DNA of 64,000 nt from DATEDA01 sp963827595 (lineage in GTDB: Bacteria; Pseudomonadota; Gammaproteobacteria; Burkholderiales; SG8-39), in assembly GCA_963827595.1 (NCBI GenBank), contig CAWHBT010000016.1:310001-374000 (forward strand), written 5' to 3'. A program made the position numbers and the translations under genes. How positions within the stretch are numbered: position 1 is the first letter of the stretch; every line of letters begins with the position of its first letter. The notes below the pieces were generated by a model that saw only the letters and a program-made list of their open reading frames with translations, was not told the DNA's origin and searched no databases. Below, piece after piece: positions 53,468 to 62,766 of the stretch.

Positions 53468-54035
53468 CTATCTCGCGATCGGATAGTCGGGAAGCAGCGA
53501 ATCCGCGGCCTCCGGGTGACGGCCGAGCTTGAGCGCGTCGATGCCTTCGTTGGCGGAACGAATCGGCGCCCGCTTGGGGCAGAAGTAGTCGCTCCAGAGC
53601 ACGAACCGGTGGAGGTCGGTCACCGGTGGTCCGATCCTCACCCACTGCGAATCGCGCGCTTCGCGCCAAGTGCCGTCGGGCCGACCGTACGCGTAGATCT
53701 TGCGCTCGCGCATCGAGCAGCGGATCCCCTCGTACGAGACGTTCGCCGCGCTGTCGGACTTCGCGACCAAGGTGAATCGGACCACCCCGTCCTCGCCGGG
53801 CGAGATCGAGTCGCGGTCGACGAAGAAGCGGAGCTCGCTCGTCGGCCCGGTTTCAAACCGCATGAGGCGCTCGTCCTTCGGGTACGAGCGGGAGCTTCAC
53901 GTCCTGCTCGCGCCACGGCGCCGTGTCGAAGGTCGCTGCTGCCGCGCCGGTGTCCTTCGGCTGCGGCTGCTGCGCGATCGCGAGCGGTCCGGCGCTTGCC
54001 GCGGCGACAAGCGCGATGCCAAAAGCACGCTTCAC
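53468..54035 (-). pseudogene. CNP1-like family exported protein, frameshifted
   Basis: The N-terminal part (GTG at 54035, signal peptide RAFGIALVAAASAGPLAIA, then WREQDVKLPLVP) is in one frame. The conserved body (DERLMRFETGPTSELRFFVD ... PDYPIAR to the stop at 53468) is in the next. One extra base around 53878-53884 (CCCGAAGGACG) explains the shift. The CNP1-like family is a beta-rich, mostly betaproteobacterial exported protein of unknown function. The stop abuts the proB stop. The start overlaps the DUF3501 stop. Confidence 0.78.
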
Positions 54036-54617
54036 GAAAGGTCTCCGGCGAGGGAATCGCGCACTGCCGGCGCGACGGCCGGGATCTCGGCGCGATACGC
54101 CGGGTGATCCACGCCGACCGCGAGGTCGGCGCCCGACTTCAGCGCCTGGGCCGTCCGGTCGGTGAGCTCGAAGCGCAGGAAATGCACCGACGAGGTCTTC
54201 TCTTCGTTCTCGCGCTCGAGATCCTCGTCGGCAACGGCGAACACCCGGTCGAAGCCCGCGACCCGGATCCAGACGCGGTCCTCGATGCCCTTCAGGCGCG
54301 CGAGCTCGCGCTTGCGCTCGCCCGGGTCGGGGTATTCGAGCATCATGGTCGCCTTGAGATTGCGGCCGTCGGGGACGAGCGGATTGTACGCGTCGAGCTC
54401 GGCCTGGATGCCGTCCTCCTCGAAGATCCGCTCGACCCGCAGCATCTCCTGGATCTGGTAGCGCACCGTCAGCTCGTCCTCGAACTCGAGCAGTGAGATG
54501 GTCGCCGAGCTGGACCTTGCGGTTCTTCTTGTGCGCGATGACCTGCGCGCGGAAGCTCGCCCGCTGCTTGGCGTACGCCTCGAGCGAAAGGAGGCTGCCG
54601 CGCTCGACCTTCGGCAC
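54032..54617 (-). pseudogene. DUF3501 family protein, frameshifted
   Basis: The N-terminus (GTG at 54617, VPKVERGSLLSLEAYAKQR ... KKNRKVQLGDH) is in one frame. The rest (EFEDELTVRYQIQEMLRVER ... GVDHPAYRAE) continues in another. The change lies near 54490-54500 and needs one extra or two missing bases. DUF3501 proteins are of unknown function but recur next to rubrerythrin and CCG-domain Fe-S proteins, as here. The stop overlaps the CNP1-like start as GTGA. Confidence 0.8.
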
Positions 54618-54619
54618 GC

Positions 54620-55948
54620 TCAGAGCCCGTAGGCGATGCGAACGAGGGAAAGCGGGTGCTCGCGCCGCGCTCTCGTCTCGCCCATGCCCTGCTCGATGTG
54701 GCGCCCCGCGATCGGGCAGTCGGAGCTGATGTAGTCGGGGTCGGTGCCGGCCATGGCCTTGAAGACCGGGCGCCCGATCTTCATCGCATTGGCGAAGTAC
54801 TCCTGCTTCACGCCCCAGGTCCCGTCGTGGCCGGCGCAGCGCTCGACGGTGTTGACCTGGGTGCCCGGAACGAGCTCCAGGAACTCGCGGGTCTTCTGCC
54901 CCATATTCTGCACCCGCGCGTGGCAGGGGACGTGGTAGGAGACCTTTCCGAGCGGCTTGTTGAAATCCTTCTTGAGCAGGCCGTCGCGATTGCGGAGCAC
55001 CAGGTACTCGAACGGGTCGAACATCGCGTCCGCGACCGCCCTGACGTCGGCGTCGTCGGGGAACACGAGCGGCAGCTCCGTCTTGAACATGAGCGTGCAG
55101 GACGGCACGGCGGTCAGGATCGCATAGCCGTTGCGGGCCAGCTCGGCGAGCGGCGGGATGTTGCGCTCCTTGAGCCGCGCGACCGCATCGAGGTCGCCGA
55201 GCTCGAGCTTCGGCATGCCGCAGCAGGCCTCTTGCTCGGCGAGCACGTAGGGAACCTCGTTGTGGTCGAGGACCTTGAGCAGATCCTCGCCGATCCCCGG
55301 CTCGTTGTAGTTCACGTAACAGGTGGCGAAGATCGCCACCTTGCCCGGCGTCCGGTTGCCGTCGCGAACCGGATGCGGCCGGCTCGCCGGCGCGCGGCTA
55401 CGGAACCGGCTCGCGGTGTACGGCGGCAGTTTGCGCTCGCGATGAACGCCGAGGGCCTTCTCCATCACCGACCTCGCCACGGCGTTGCCGTTGAGCGCGT
55501 TGACGGTCTGCGCGACCACCGGGATCGCCGCGAGCTTCCCGATCGCGTCGGTGCTCGACAGCAGCCGGTCACGCGCGCGCACGTCGCCGTTGCGGAACTT
55601 CACTGCTTTCGCGCGCAGCATCAGATGCGGGAAGTCGACGTTCCACGGGTGCGGCGGCACGTACGGACACTTGGTCATGTAGCAGAGGTCGCAGAGATAG
55701 CATTGATCCACGACCTTCCAGTGATCCTGCCGCTCGACCCCGTCGAGCTCACCGGTCTTGCCCGAGTCGACCAGGTCGAAGAGGGTCGGAAACGCGGTGC
55801 AGAGGCTGACGCAGCGCCGGCACCCGTGGCAGATGTCGAAGACGCGGTGGAGCTCGCCGTGGAGCTTCTCCTGGTCGTAGAACCCGCCCGACTGCCAGTC
55901 GAGGGCGTGACGAGTCGGGGCCTCGAGACTGCCTTCGCGAACGCTCAT
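54620..55948 (-). CDS. Fe-S cluster / CCG-domain oxidoreductase (GlpC/HdrB-like)
   Basis: A 442-residue protein. The N-terminal part has two cysteine sets for 4Fe-4S clusters (CHGCRRCVSLC and CYLCDLCYMTKCP). The C-terminal part has two cysteine-rich CCG domains (FATCYVNYNEPGIG ... QEACCGMP, and YHVPCHARVQNMG ... VERCAGHDGTWG). Such proteins pass electrons between quinone or flavin partners. It lies between rubrerythrin and DUF3501, so a role in delivering electrons to peroxide reduction is likely but inferred. The ATG at 55948 was preferred over a TTG ten codons upstream. Confidence 0.88.
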   Translation of the reverse strand: MSVREGSLEAPTRHALDWQSGGFYDQEKLHGELHRVFDICHGCRRCVSLCTAFPTLFDLVDSGKTGELDGVERQDHWKVVDQCYLCDLCYMTKCPYVPPHPWNVDFPHLMLRAKAVKFRNGDVRARDRLLSSTDAIGKLAAIPVVAQTVNALNGNAVARSVMEKALGVHRERKLPPYTASRFRSRAPASRPHPVRDGNRTPGKVAIFATCYVNYNEPGIGEDLLKVLDHNEVPYVLAEQEACCGMPKLELGDLDAVARLKERNIPPLAELARNGYAILTAVPSCTLMFKTELPLVFPDDADVRAVADAMFDPFEYLVLRNRDGLLKKDFNKPLGKVSYHVPCHARVQNMGQKTREFLELVPGTQVNTVERCAGHDGTWGVKQEYFANAMKIGRPVFKAMAGTDPDYISSDCPIAGRHIEQGMGETRARREHPLSLVRIAYGL

Positions 55949-55974
55949 GCGCTTGGGTTCGGCGGTGGCTGCAG

Positions 55975-56003
55975 ACAAAAAAGGAGCGGCGGAGCCGCTC
56001 CTT
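55975..56003 (-). terminator. Terminator after rubrerythrin
   Basis: On the minus strand AAGGAGCGGC, loop TCC, GCCGCTCCTT, then a run of T (complement of A at 55977-55982). A ten-pair GC-rich stem with a U-tract, located between the rubrerythrin stop and the next gene start. It may allow more rubrerythrin than downstream protein. Confidence 0.88.
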
Positions 56004-56025
56004 CGGCGGGACGCGCGCCTCAGGC

Positions 56026-56448
56026 TCAGTCGGCGAGCGCGTCGAGGGCCTTCTGGAAGCGGTTCGCGTGCGAACGCTCGGCCTTGGCGAGCGTCTCGAA
56101 CCAGTCCGCGATCTCCTCGAACCCTTCCTGGCGAGCCTGCTTGGCCATGCCCGGATACATGTCGGTGTACTCGTGGGTCTCGCCGGCGATGGCCGCTTTC
56201 AGGTTCTCGCGCGTGCGGCCGATCGGCAGCCCGGTCGCCGGATCGCCGACCGGCTCGAGATACTCCAGGTGCCCGTGGGCGTGGCCGGTCTCGCCCTCCG
56301 CGGTCGAGCGGAACACGGCGGACACGTCGTTCTGGCCTTCCACGTCGGCCTTGTTCGCGAAGTACAGGTAGCGGCGGTTCGCCTGGGATTCGCCGGCGAA
56401 CGCGTCCTTGAGGTTCTTCTCGGTCTTCGAGCCTTTCAGTGCAGCCAT
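56026..56448 (-). CDS. Rubrerythrin (ferritin-like, without rubredoxin domain)
   Basis: A 140-residue diiron protein that reduces peroxide. The two metal-binding helix pairs contain AGESQANRRYLYFA / EGETGHAHGHLEYL and AGETHEYTDMYPG / AERSHANRFQKAL. It has no cysteine, so the C-terminal rubredoxin domain of classic rubrerythrin is absent and electrons must come from another protein, possibly the Fe-S protein next door. The ATG at 56448 follows AAGGAGACTCCG. Confidence 0.93.
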   Translation of the reverse strand: MAALKGSKTEKNLKDAFAGESQANRRYLYFANKADVEGQNDVSAVFRSTAEGETGHAHGHLEYLEPVGDPATGLPIGRTRENLKAAIAGETHEYTDMYPGMAKQARQEGFEEIADWFETLAKAERSHANRFQKALDALAD

Positions 56449-56479
56449 CGGAGTCTCCTTTTCTGGCACAGGTCGGACC

Positions 56480-56494
56480 TTAGACTTGCTCTAA
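56480..56494. promoter_or_regulatory. Inverted repeat in the rubrerythrin leader (possible operator)
   Basis: TTAGA-N5-TCTAA is a perfect inverted repeat just downstream of the predicted transcription start and 32 bp before the rubrerythrin ATG. The position suits a repressor. The regulator is not identifiable from this alone. Confidence 0.5.
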
Positions 56495-56505
56495 ATCGTG
56501 GACCC

Positions 56506-56535
56506 ACTATAGAGGGGCGGCCAACCCCCTGTCAA
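56506..56535 (-). promoter_or_regulatory. Sigma-70 promoter for rubrerythrin operon
   Basis: On the minus strand TTGACA (56530-56535) and TATAGT (56506-56511) are 18 bp apart; the -35 is a perfect consensus. Confidence 0.8.
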
Positions 56536-56547
56536 GCCTCGCGGGAG

Positions 56548-57138
56548 CTACCGGATCAGCGCTGCCTCCACCTCGGCGAAGGTCCCCGCCACGGCGCTCG
56601 CCTCGATGCTGATCCCGAGCTGGGCCGCGATCTGCGTCAGCGAGAAGATTCCGCGCACCACGTCGCCGCCGGGCGCCTTCTCGACCACGAGCGCGTGCTG
56701 GCGGCCGGCCCGGCGAAGCGTTGCGACCAGGTGGCCGATCTTGGCGTCGAGCAGGGCGTCGATCGGCAGCGCCTCCATCCGCTCGCTCGGCGTCATGATT
56801 TCCCGCACCAGGATCTCGTGGTGCTTCACGCTACGCTCCAGCGCGATCTGCATCGGCCGCTCGCCGAGGACGTCGGTCGCGGTGATGATGCCAAGCACGC
56901 GACGGTCGTGGTCGACGACGATCAGCGAGCGCACGCCGCGCCGGATCATCGACCGGTTGGCGTCGTCGACGGAGGCGTCCGGCTCGATCGTCGCCGCGGG
57001 CACGACCGCGAAATCGGTCATCACCGACAGCGCGCGCGAGTCGAGGGTCAGCCGCTCGCCGCTCTGCGGCGCCGCCGCGCGCAGCCGCGCGCTTTTCTCC
57101 AGGGGGCGGAGCGGGAGAGCGGCATAGTCGAGCGTCAT
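56548..57138 (-). CDS. CBS domain protein
   Basis: A 196-residue protein with two CBS units (residues ~35-95: VMTDFAVVPAATIEPDASVDD ... VVDHDRRVLGIITATDVLGE; ~105-190: REIMTPSERMEALPIDALLDAK). It has no enzymatic or membrane domain. It could bind nucleotides and regulate a partner. It lies between rubrerythrin and rppH on the same strand. Confidence 0.85.
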   Translation of the reverse strand: MTLDYAALPLRPLEKSARLRAAAPQSGERLTLDSRALSVMTDFAVVPAATIEPDASVDDANRSMIRRGVRSLIVVDHDRRVLGIITATDVLGERPMQIALERSVKHHEILVREIMTPSERMEALPIDALLDAKIGHLVATLRRAGRQHALVVEKAPGGDVVRGIFSLTQIAAQLGISIEASAVAGTFAEVEAALIR

Positions 57139-57182
57139 CGCGGGTCTCCTGGCGGCTTGGGAGGGCAGACGCCCGCGCCGCG

Positions 57183-57701
57183 CTAGCGGGGCTCGCGCAC
57201 CGGGCGCGCGCCGTTGTGCCGTCGGTAGTCGCGGATGAGGAAGCGGGCCAGCTCCGTCAGAGCCTGCTGATACACGTCCCGCTTGAACTCGATCACGGAC
57301 TCGAGCGGCACCCAGTAATCGTTCCAGCGCCAGGCGTCGAACTCAGGCCGCTCGCTCGCGCGCAGCCGCACGTCGCAATCCCGCCCGACGAGCCGGAGCA
57401 GGAACCAGATCTGCTTCTGGCCCCGGTAGCTCCCCCGCCACTCGCGCTTGATCCACTGCGACGGCACTTCATACCGCAGCCACCCGCGCGTTCGCCCGAG
57501 AATCCGCACGTGGTCGGGGTGCAAGCCCACCTCCTCCTCCAGCTCCCGGTACATGGCCTGCTCCGGCGTCTCGCCGTGCTTGATCCCGCCTTGTGGGAAC
57601 TGCCAGGAGTGCTCGTGTACGCGCTTGCCCCAGAAGACCTCGTTCTTGTGGTTGCAGAGGACGATGCCGACGTTCGGGCGGTAGCCCTCGCGGTCGAGCA
57701 T
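57183..57701 (-). CDS. rppH: RNA pyrophosphohydrolase
   Basis: A 172-residue Nudix enzyme that removes 5' pyrophosphate from mRNA, starting RNase E decay. The family start MLDREGYRPNVGIVLCN, the Nudix box GGIKHGETPEQAMYRELEEEVGL and REWRGSYRGQKQIWFLLR are present. The ATG at 57699-57701 is standard; upstream in-frame codons are not protein-like. It is divergent from proS. Confidence 0.95.
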   Translation of the reverse strand: MLDREGYRPNVGIVLCNHKNEVFWGKRVHEHSWQFPQGGIKHGETPEQAMYRELEEEVGLHPDHVRILGRTRGWLRYEVPSQWIKREWRGSYRGQKQIWFLLRLVGRDCDVRLRASERPEFDAWRWNDYWVPLESVIEFKRDVYQQALTELARFLIRDYRRHNGARPVREPR

Positions 57702-57883
57702 GATCGGCTCCGTAGCTTGGTTGTCCGGAACTATTTTTTCACAATTCCCCGGGGCTGGAAAGCAGCGCGGTGCGCCGGGGCCGGGTGCGACGCGCACCGC
57801 TCGACTACGCGGCGCCAGCGATCGCGCGCCGGCCCCGCGAAGCATCCGGGCTAGAATTCGAGCCTTTTCCGGGGCCCGTCGCG

Positions 57884-59602
57884 ATGCGCGTATCGCAGTT
57901 CTTCCTGTCGACGCTCAAGGAGGCGCCGGCGGACGCCGAGATCGTCAGCCACAGGCTGATGCTGCGCGCCGGCCTGATCCGCCGGCTCGCCGGCGGAATC
58001 TATACCTGGATGCCGCTCGGCCTGCGGGTGGTGCGGAAGGTCGAGGCGGTCGTCCGGGAGGAGATGAACCGCGCGGGCGCGATCGAGGTGTTCATGCCGG
58101 CAGTCCAGCCGGCGGAGCTCTGGCAGGAATCGGAGCGCTGGCAGAAGTACGGCCCCGAGCTCCTGCGCCTCAAGGACCGTCACGAACGCGACTTCTGCAT
58201 CGGGCCGACCCACGAGGAAGTGATCACCGACATCGCGCGCCGCGACCTGCGGAGCTACCGCCAGCTGCCGGTCCACTTCTACCAGATCCAGACCAAGTTC
58301 CGCGACGAGATCCGGCCGCGGTTCGGCGTGATGCGCGGCCGCGAGTTCACGATGAAGGACGGCTACTCCTTCCACGTCGACCACGCCGACCTGGAGCGCG
58401 AGTACCGGAGCATGTACGACACCTACCGGCGGATCTTCAGCCGCCTCGGGCTCAAGTTCCGGGCGGTGGCCGCGGACACCGGCACCATCGGTGGCACCGG
58501 GTCGCACGAGTTCCATGTGCTTGCGGATTCCGGCGAGGATGCGATCGCGTATTGCCCGCAGTCGGATTACGCCGCGAACGTCGAGCTCGCCGCGGCGCTC
58601 GCGCCGACGACGGCCCGACCCCCGGCCACCGAGAAGCTGACCAAGGTACCGACTCCGGGAAAGACGCGGTGCGAGGACGTCGCGGCGTTGCTCGGGCTTT
58701 CCCTCGCGCGGACGGTCAAGGCGATCGCCGTAATGCACGGCGACGCGTTCAATCTGCTGCTCATCCGCGGCGATCACGAGCTGAACGAGATCAAGGCGCA
58801 GAAGCTGCCGGGCCTCGACCCGTTCCGGTTCGCCACCGACGCCGAGATCGAGCGGCACCTGGGTTGCAAGCCCGGGTACATCGGCCCGCTGGGGATCGAT
58901 CCGGGCATCCGCGTGATCGCCGACCGCGACGTCGCGGCGATGGCCGACTTCGTGTGCGGCGCGAACGAGGCGGGCTATCACTTCCGCGGCGTGAACTTCG
59001 GCCGTGATGCCCCGGAGCCGGGGCTCGTCGCCGACATCCGGAAGGTCGTGGCGGGCGATTCCAGCCCCGACGGCAAGGGCACCCTCGAGATCGTGCGTGG
59101 CATCGAGGTCGGCCACATCTTCCAGCTCCGCACGCGGTACTCGAGGTCCATGAAAGCCACTTTCCTGGACGAGAAAGGGGAGGCGCGCTTCTTCGAGATG
59201 GGCTGTTACGGCATCGGCGTGACGCGCATCGTCGGGGCCGCGATCGAGCAGAGCCACGACGACCGCGGGATCATCTGGCCCGACCCGATCGCGCCATTCC
59301 GGCTCGCGCTCGTGCCGCTCGGCTACCGTCGCAGCGACGCCGTCCGGCACGCCGCGGACGATCTGTATGCCGCACTCGCGGCCGCCGGCGTCGACGTGCT
59401 GCTCGACGACCGCGACGAGCGGCCCGGGGTGCTGCTCGCCGACACCGAACTAATTGGCATTCCCCATCGCGTCGTGATCGGCGAGCGCGGGCTGAAGGAT
59501 GGCAGAATCGAGTATCAGGGCCGCCGGGAAACGTCGCCCACTCCGATCGCGACGGCCGATGCGGCCGGCTTCCTCAAGGACAAGCTGTGCGAAAGCTCGT
59601 AG
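57884..59602 (+). CDS. proS: Prolyl-tRNA synthetase
   Basis: A 572-residue class II aminoacyl-tRNA synthetase of the long bacterial type with an editing insertion (~220-400). The start MRVSQFFLSTLKEAPADAEI is typical. Class II motifs include FRDEIRPRFGVMRGREFTMKDGYSFH and the C-terminal FEMGCYGIGVTRI. It overlaps the next gene by 16 bp. It charges the tRNA-Pro at 49.5 kb among others. Confidence 0.96.
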   Translation: MRVSQFFLSTLKEAPADAEIVSHRLMLRAGLIRRLAGGIYTWMPLGLRVVRKVEAVVREEMNRAGAIEVFMPAVQPAELWQESERWQKYGPELLRLKDRHERDFCIGPTHEEVITDIARRDLRSYRQLPVHFYQIQTKFRDEIRPRFGVMRGREFTMKDGYSFHVDHADLEREYRSMYDTYRRIFSRLGLKFRAVAADTGTIGGTGSHEFHVLADSGEDAIAYCPQSDYAANVELAAALAPTTARPPATEKLTKVPTPGKTRCEDVAALLGLSLARTVKAIAVMHGDAFNLLLIRGDHELNEIKAQKLPGLDPFRFATDAEIERHLGCKPGYIGPLGIDPGIRVIADRDVAAMADFVCGANEAGYHFRGVNFGRDAPEPGLVADIRKVVAGDSSPDGKGTLEIVRGIEVGHIFQLRTRYSRSMKATFLDEKGEARFFEMGCYGIGVTRIVGAAIEQSHDDRGIIWPDPIAPFRLALVPLGYRRSDAVRHAADDLYAALAAAGVDVLLDDRDERPGVLLADTELIGIPHRVVIGERGLKDGRIEYQGRRETSPTPIATADAAGFLKDKLCESS

Positions 59603-60192
59603 CTCTCGCCACCGTTCTCGGCGCAGCGCTCGCGCCCCTCGGCGCCCAGGGCGGCGCACAGCAGTACGAGCCGCTCTCGGCGAGCGTCCAGGCGGCGCTG
59701 TCGCGCGCGATCAGTGATAAGGGCGTGCCGCAGCTCAAGTTTGCCGATCCCGGGGACGGCTACAGGTGGCTGCTCGCGATGTCGGACCGGCTCGCGAAGC
59801 ACGTCCCCGACGAGAAGTTTCGCGTGGAGCTCCTGAAGACCGTGCACTACGAGGCGACCCGGGCCGGACTGGATCCGCAGCTCGTGCTCGGCGTGCTCCA
59901 CGTCGAGAGCGGCTTCAAGAAGTACGCCGTGTCGAAGGCCGGCGCCCGCGGGCTGATGCAGGTGATGCCGTTCTGGGTCGAGCTGATCGGCCGGAAGGAC
60001 GACAACCTCTTCCATCTGCGGACGAACATCCGCTACGGCTGCGTCATCCTCCGCCACTACCTCGACGTGGAGAACGGCAACCTGTACCGCGCGCTCGGCC
60101 GCTACAACGGCAGCCTCGGCCAGCCCGACTACCCGAACCTAGTCCTCGCGGCCTGGCGCGGCACCTTCAAGTATCCCGGCCGCCCCGCCTAG
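59587..60192 (+). CDS. Periplasmic lytic transglycosylase (SLT domain)
   Basis: A 201-residue exported protein with a signal peptide (~1-23, ending AQGGAQ) and an SLT domain (~80-190). The catalytic glutamate is in LGVLHVESGFKKYAVSKAGARG, followed by LMQVMPFW and a late GRYNGSLGQPDY. It cuts peptidoglycan glycan strands. The GTG at 59587 overlaps the proS 3' end; proS and this gene are commonly adjacent in betaproteobacteria. Confidence 0.9.
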   Translation: MRKLVALATVLGAALAPLGAQGGAQQYEPLSASVQAALSRAISDKGVPQLKFADPGDGYRWLLAMSDRLAKHVPDEKFRVELLKTVHYEATRAGLDPQLVLGVLHVESGFKKYAVSKAGARGLMQVMPFWVELIGRKDDNLFHLRTNIRYGCVILRHYLDVENGNLYRALGRYNGSLGQPDYPNLVLAAWRGTFKYPGRPA

Positions 60193-60923
60193 GCCGGAAA
60201 GATCGACGCGATCGTCGCCTGGATCCGTTCCGCAGCGGCGCGCGGATCGGTCGCCTGCCGGATCGGGCGACCGACGACGACATAGTCGGCGCCGTTCGCG
60301 AACGCTTGCGCGACGTCGACGGTGCGTTTCTGGTCGTCCGCCGCGCGGTTCTCCACGGGCCGGATGCCCGGCGCGACGACCAGAATCCGCTCGCCGAGCT
60401 CCCGCTTCAGCAGCGGCGCCTCGAGCCCCGAGGAGATCACGCCGTCGCAACCCGCCTCGAGCGCGCGGCGCGCGCGCGAGAGCACGAGTCGCTCCACGTC
60501 GCACTGGAAACCGAGATCGTCGAGGTCGCCGCGATCGAGGCTGGTGAGGACGGTAACCGCCAGCAGCTTCACTTCGCCCTTCTCCGCCGCCGCCGCCATC
60601 ATCATGGCCTGGTTCCCGTGCACCGTCGTGGCCGTGACGCCTCGCCCGCGCAAGGCCCGCACCGCGCCGCGGACCGTCTCGGGCACGTCGAAGAACTTGA
60701 GGTCGACGAAGACGCGCTTGTCGCGCGCGACGAGCCACTCGACCAGCTCGAAGCAGCTGCCGGCCATGAACAGCTCGAGGCCGACCTTGTAGTACGACGC
60801 TGCCTCGCCGAGCCCGGTGACGAGGGCGCGCGCCTCGTCCGCGCTCGGCACGTCGAGCGCCACGATCAGCCGCTCGCGGCGCGGAATCCGCTTCGTCGAC
60901 TGCAGGCTGCCGGAGGCGCTCAT
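60189..60923 (-). CDS. pyrF: Orotidine-5'-phosphate decarboxylase
   Basis: A 244-residue enzyme for the last step of UMP synthesis. The signature DLKFFDVPETVRGAVRAL gives the catalytic Lys/Asp set, with VALDVPSADEARAL at the start and VVVGRPIRQATDP at the end. The start at 60923 (MSASGSLQ) leaves about 20 residues before VALDVPS, slightly longer than usual. It is convergent with the transglycosylase gene. Confidence 0.94.
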   Translation of the reverse strand: MSASGSLQSTKRIPRRERLIVALDVPSADEARALVTGLGEAASYYKVGLELFMAGSCFELVEWLVARDKRVFVDLKFFDVPETVRGAVRALRGRGVTATTVHGNQAMMMAAAAEKGEVKLLAVTVLTSLDRGDLDDLGFQCDVERLVLSRARRALEAGCDGVISSGLEAPLLKRELGERILVVAPGIRPVENRAADDQKRTVDVAQAFANGADYVVVGRPIRQATDPRAAAERIQATIASIFPA

Positions 60924-61064
60924 CGGGTCGCACCGCGGCGGTCGGCTCCCGCGCGCGTCGCGGCCGCGGGTTTCCGGGACATTTGCCACAGTTTTTCCGG
61001 CATGTTCCTTGCTGAACTCCATCCATGCGCCGCGGCAATCCGCGGCGCCTGACCAACGGAACCC

Positions 61065-62606
61065 ATGCTGCTCGATTTTATCGCGAGGACCCGCGGCGCG
61101 GCCGACGACGGCGAGTTCTCGCCCGAACGCCTGCGCGCGTGGCTGTCGTCGCTCGCCGCGGCCGACACGCTGGGCACGGCGCAAGCGCTCATCGATCGGC
61201 TGGTCGCGTTCAACAACGCCGAGCTCCACAGCCGGTTGCGGTTGCGGCTGCTCGACATGTTCCGCGACCACGCGGACTGGCTGCTGCCGCAGCTCGAGAA
61301 CCGGATTGCCCGCGCGCAGCCGCCCCTCGCGGGGCATCAGCGCCAGGTCGCCTACTTCATCGAGAAGCTGCTCAAGGAGCTCGCTGCCGGATACTCGCAC
61401 GCTGTCCTCCGCGTGCCGCGCGCCTGGCTGTCGATCGGCTTCAAACGCCAGCTCCACCTGCCGCTGCTCCGCGCCATGGATTTCCACGCGCGCCGCCTCC
61501 AGCTGAGCCAGCGGCTGTACGCGCGGAGCCCCGGCGCCGTCTGGGGAGAAATGCATCAACTCTACCGGCTCGCCCGGGACTGGGGCGTGGCCGAGCGCGA
61601 GGCGGACGCCCCGCAGACCTCGCCGCTCCGCGTCTACCGGGACAGCCTGCTGCTCGCGTTCGCCCAGCCCACGAAGCTCAATCACGGCGACTTCCCACGC
61701 GTGCAGAGCTACCTCGCGACCCACGGCGACCTCGCCGAACTGATGCCCCCGGTGAGGGTGGGCGATCCGCTGTGCGTGTTCGCGATCGACCCGAGCCGGG
61801 ACAAGCCCGGGGTCGCCTATGCGAAGCGCGCGGACGCCGGATTCGAGAATGGCGCGCTGCTGCTCCGCACCCACAAGCTCGTCGAGCAGCTCCAGCAGCA
61901 GCTCAAGAAGCTCCACGACGGCATCCTGCCCGGTTCGCTCGGCCTGCCCGACGAAGCCGCCCGCCCCCACTACCAGGAGCTCATGCAGCGCCTGGTCGCC
62001 CACTGGCGCGGCGAGCGGAAGAGCCGCACCGCGCGGATGCGGTTTCATCCGCGGGTCGAGCTGTGGGTGGGCCTGCGCGACATCTGGCGCCTGCTGCGCG
62101 CCGAATCGCCGCAGGACACGCCGGCGGCCGACATCACCCAGCGCGAGACGCCGGCGAAAGCGAGCGAGTGGATCATTTCGAACGAGAGCTCGCGCGGCTG
62201 GGCGCTGAAGTACATGTCGGGCAGCCTCCCGACGGTCAACGTCGGCGAGATCGTCGCGCTGAGGTCGAAGGAGCAGGGCTCGGTGTACGTCTGCCTCGTG
62301 CGCTGGATCCTGTCCAACAATCCCGAGCATTTCGAGGTGGGGTTGCAGCAGCTCGCGCCGGTCGCCGTCCCGGCGGTCTACAAGTCCTCCGAGCTCGAGC
62401 GCGTCGCGCCCGAGCCGATCCTTTTCTTTCCGGAGGTGCCGGCGCAGAAGCGGGCCCCCGCGGTCGTCGCGCCGCCGAACCGGCTGCGCTCGAACGAGGA
62501 GTTCAGCCTCCGCCACCGCCGCGGCCGGCTCTCCCTGCGCGCGAGCCGCGTCATCGAGAAGACACCCAGCATCGAGCTGATCGAGGTCGCGGCGCAGACC
62601 CTCTAG
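61065..62606 (+). CDS. Large protein with C-terminal PilZ-like domain (paralogue 1)
   Basis: A 513-residue soluble protein. Residues 1-~350 are helical and do not match a family I can name. Residues ~365-450 have WIISNESSRGWALKYMSG then VNVGEIVALR and RWILSNNPEHFEVG. The NxSxxG pattern is the second PilZ motif for cyclic-di-GMP binding; the first motif (RxxxR) is not clear. It is paralogous to the next gene: LLLAFAQPTKLNHGDFPRV here and LLLAFAEPLKLMQGDLDRV there, also VELWVGLRDIW and VEVCVGIRGIW. A c-di-GMP effector role is a tentative inference. Confidence 0.6.
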   Translation: MLLDFIARTRGAADDGEFSPERLRAWLSSLAAADTLGTAQALIDRLVAFNNAELHSRLRLRLLDMFRDHADWLLPQLENRIARAQPPLAGHQRQVAYFIEKLLKELAAGYSHAVLRVPRAWLSIGFKRQLHLPLLRAMDFHARRLQLSQRLYARSPGAVWGEMHQLYRLARDWGVAEREADAPQTSPLRVYRDSLLLAFAQPTKLNHGDFPRVQSYLATHGDLAELMPPVRVGDPLCVFAIDPSRDKPGVAYAKRADAGFENGALLLRTHKLVEQLQQQLKKLHDGILPGSLGLPDEAARPHYQELMQRLVAHWRGERKSRTARMRFHPRVELWVGLRDIWRLLRAESPQDTPAADITQRETPAKASEWIISNESSRGWALKYMSGSLPTVNVGEIVALRSKEQGSVYVCLVRWILSNNPEHFEVGLQQLAPVAVPAVYKSSELERVAPEPILFFPEVPAQKRAPAVVAPPNRLRSNEEFSLRHRRGRLSLRASRVIEKTPSIELIEVAAQTL

Positions 62607-62617
62607 GCGTCGCTCCA

Positions 62618-62635
62618 GCGTGACGCGGTTCACGC
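62618..62635. promoter_or_regulatory. Inverted repeat 1 (GCGTGA-N6-TCACGC)
   Basis: GCGTGACGCGGTTCACGC: perfect six-base arms. Its core GTGACGCGGTTCAC matches the core of the second repeat (GTGACGGAGTTCAC) at 12 of 14 positions. Centre-to-centre distance is 150 bp. Confidence 0.6.
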
Positions 62636-62766
62636 CGCGGTCCCGACGCGCGTGTCGCGAAGGTGTCAGAAAGAGCGACAGTGCCCGCGAGCCGGCGCGC
62701 TTCGGCGCCTGAGCCGTCTGGTCCGAATCCGGGACGACGCTTGATTTTGGTTCGCGTCGATGGGAT

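Noticed and set aside
62641..62690. NifA-type upstream site (TGT-N10-ACA)
   Set aside because: The closest match, TGTCAGAAAGAGCGACA, has an 11-base spacer, and no nif genes are nearby.
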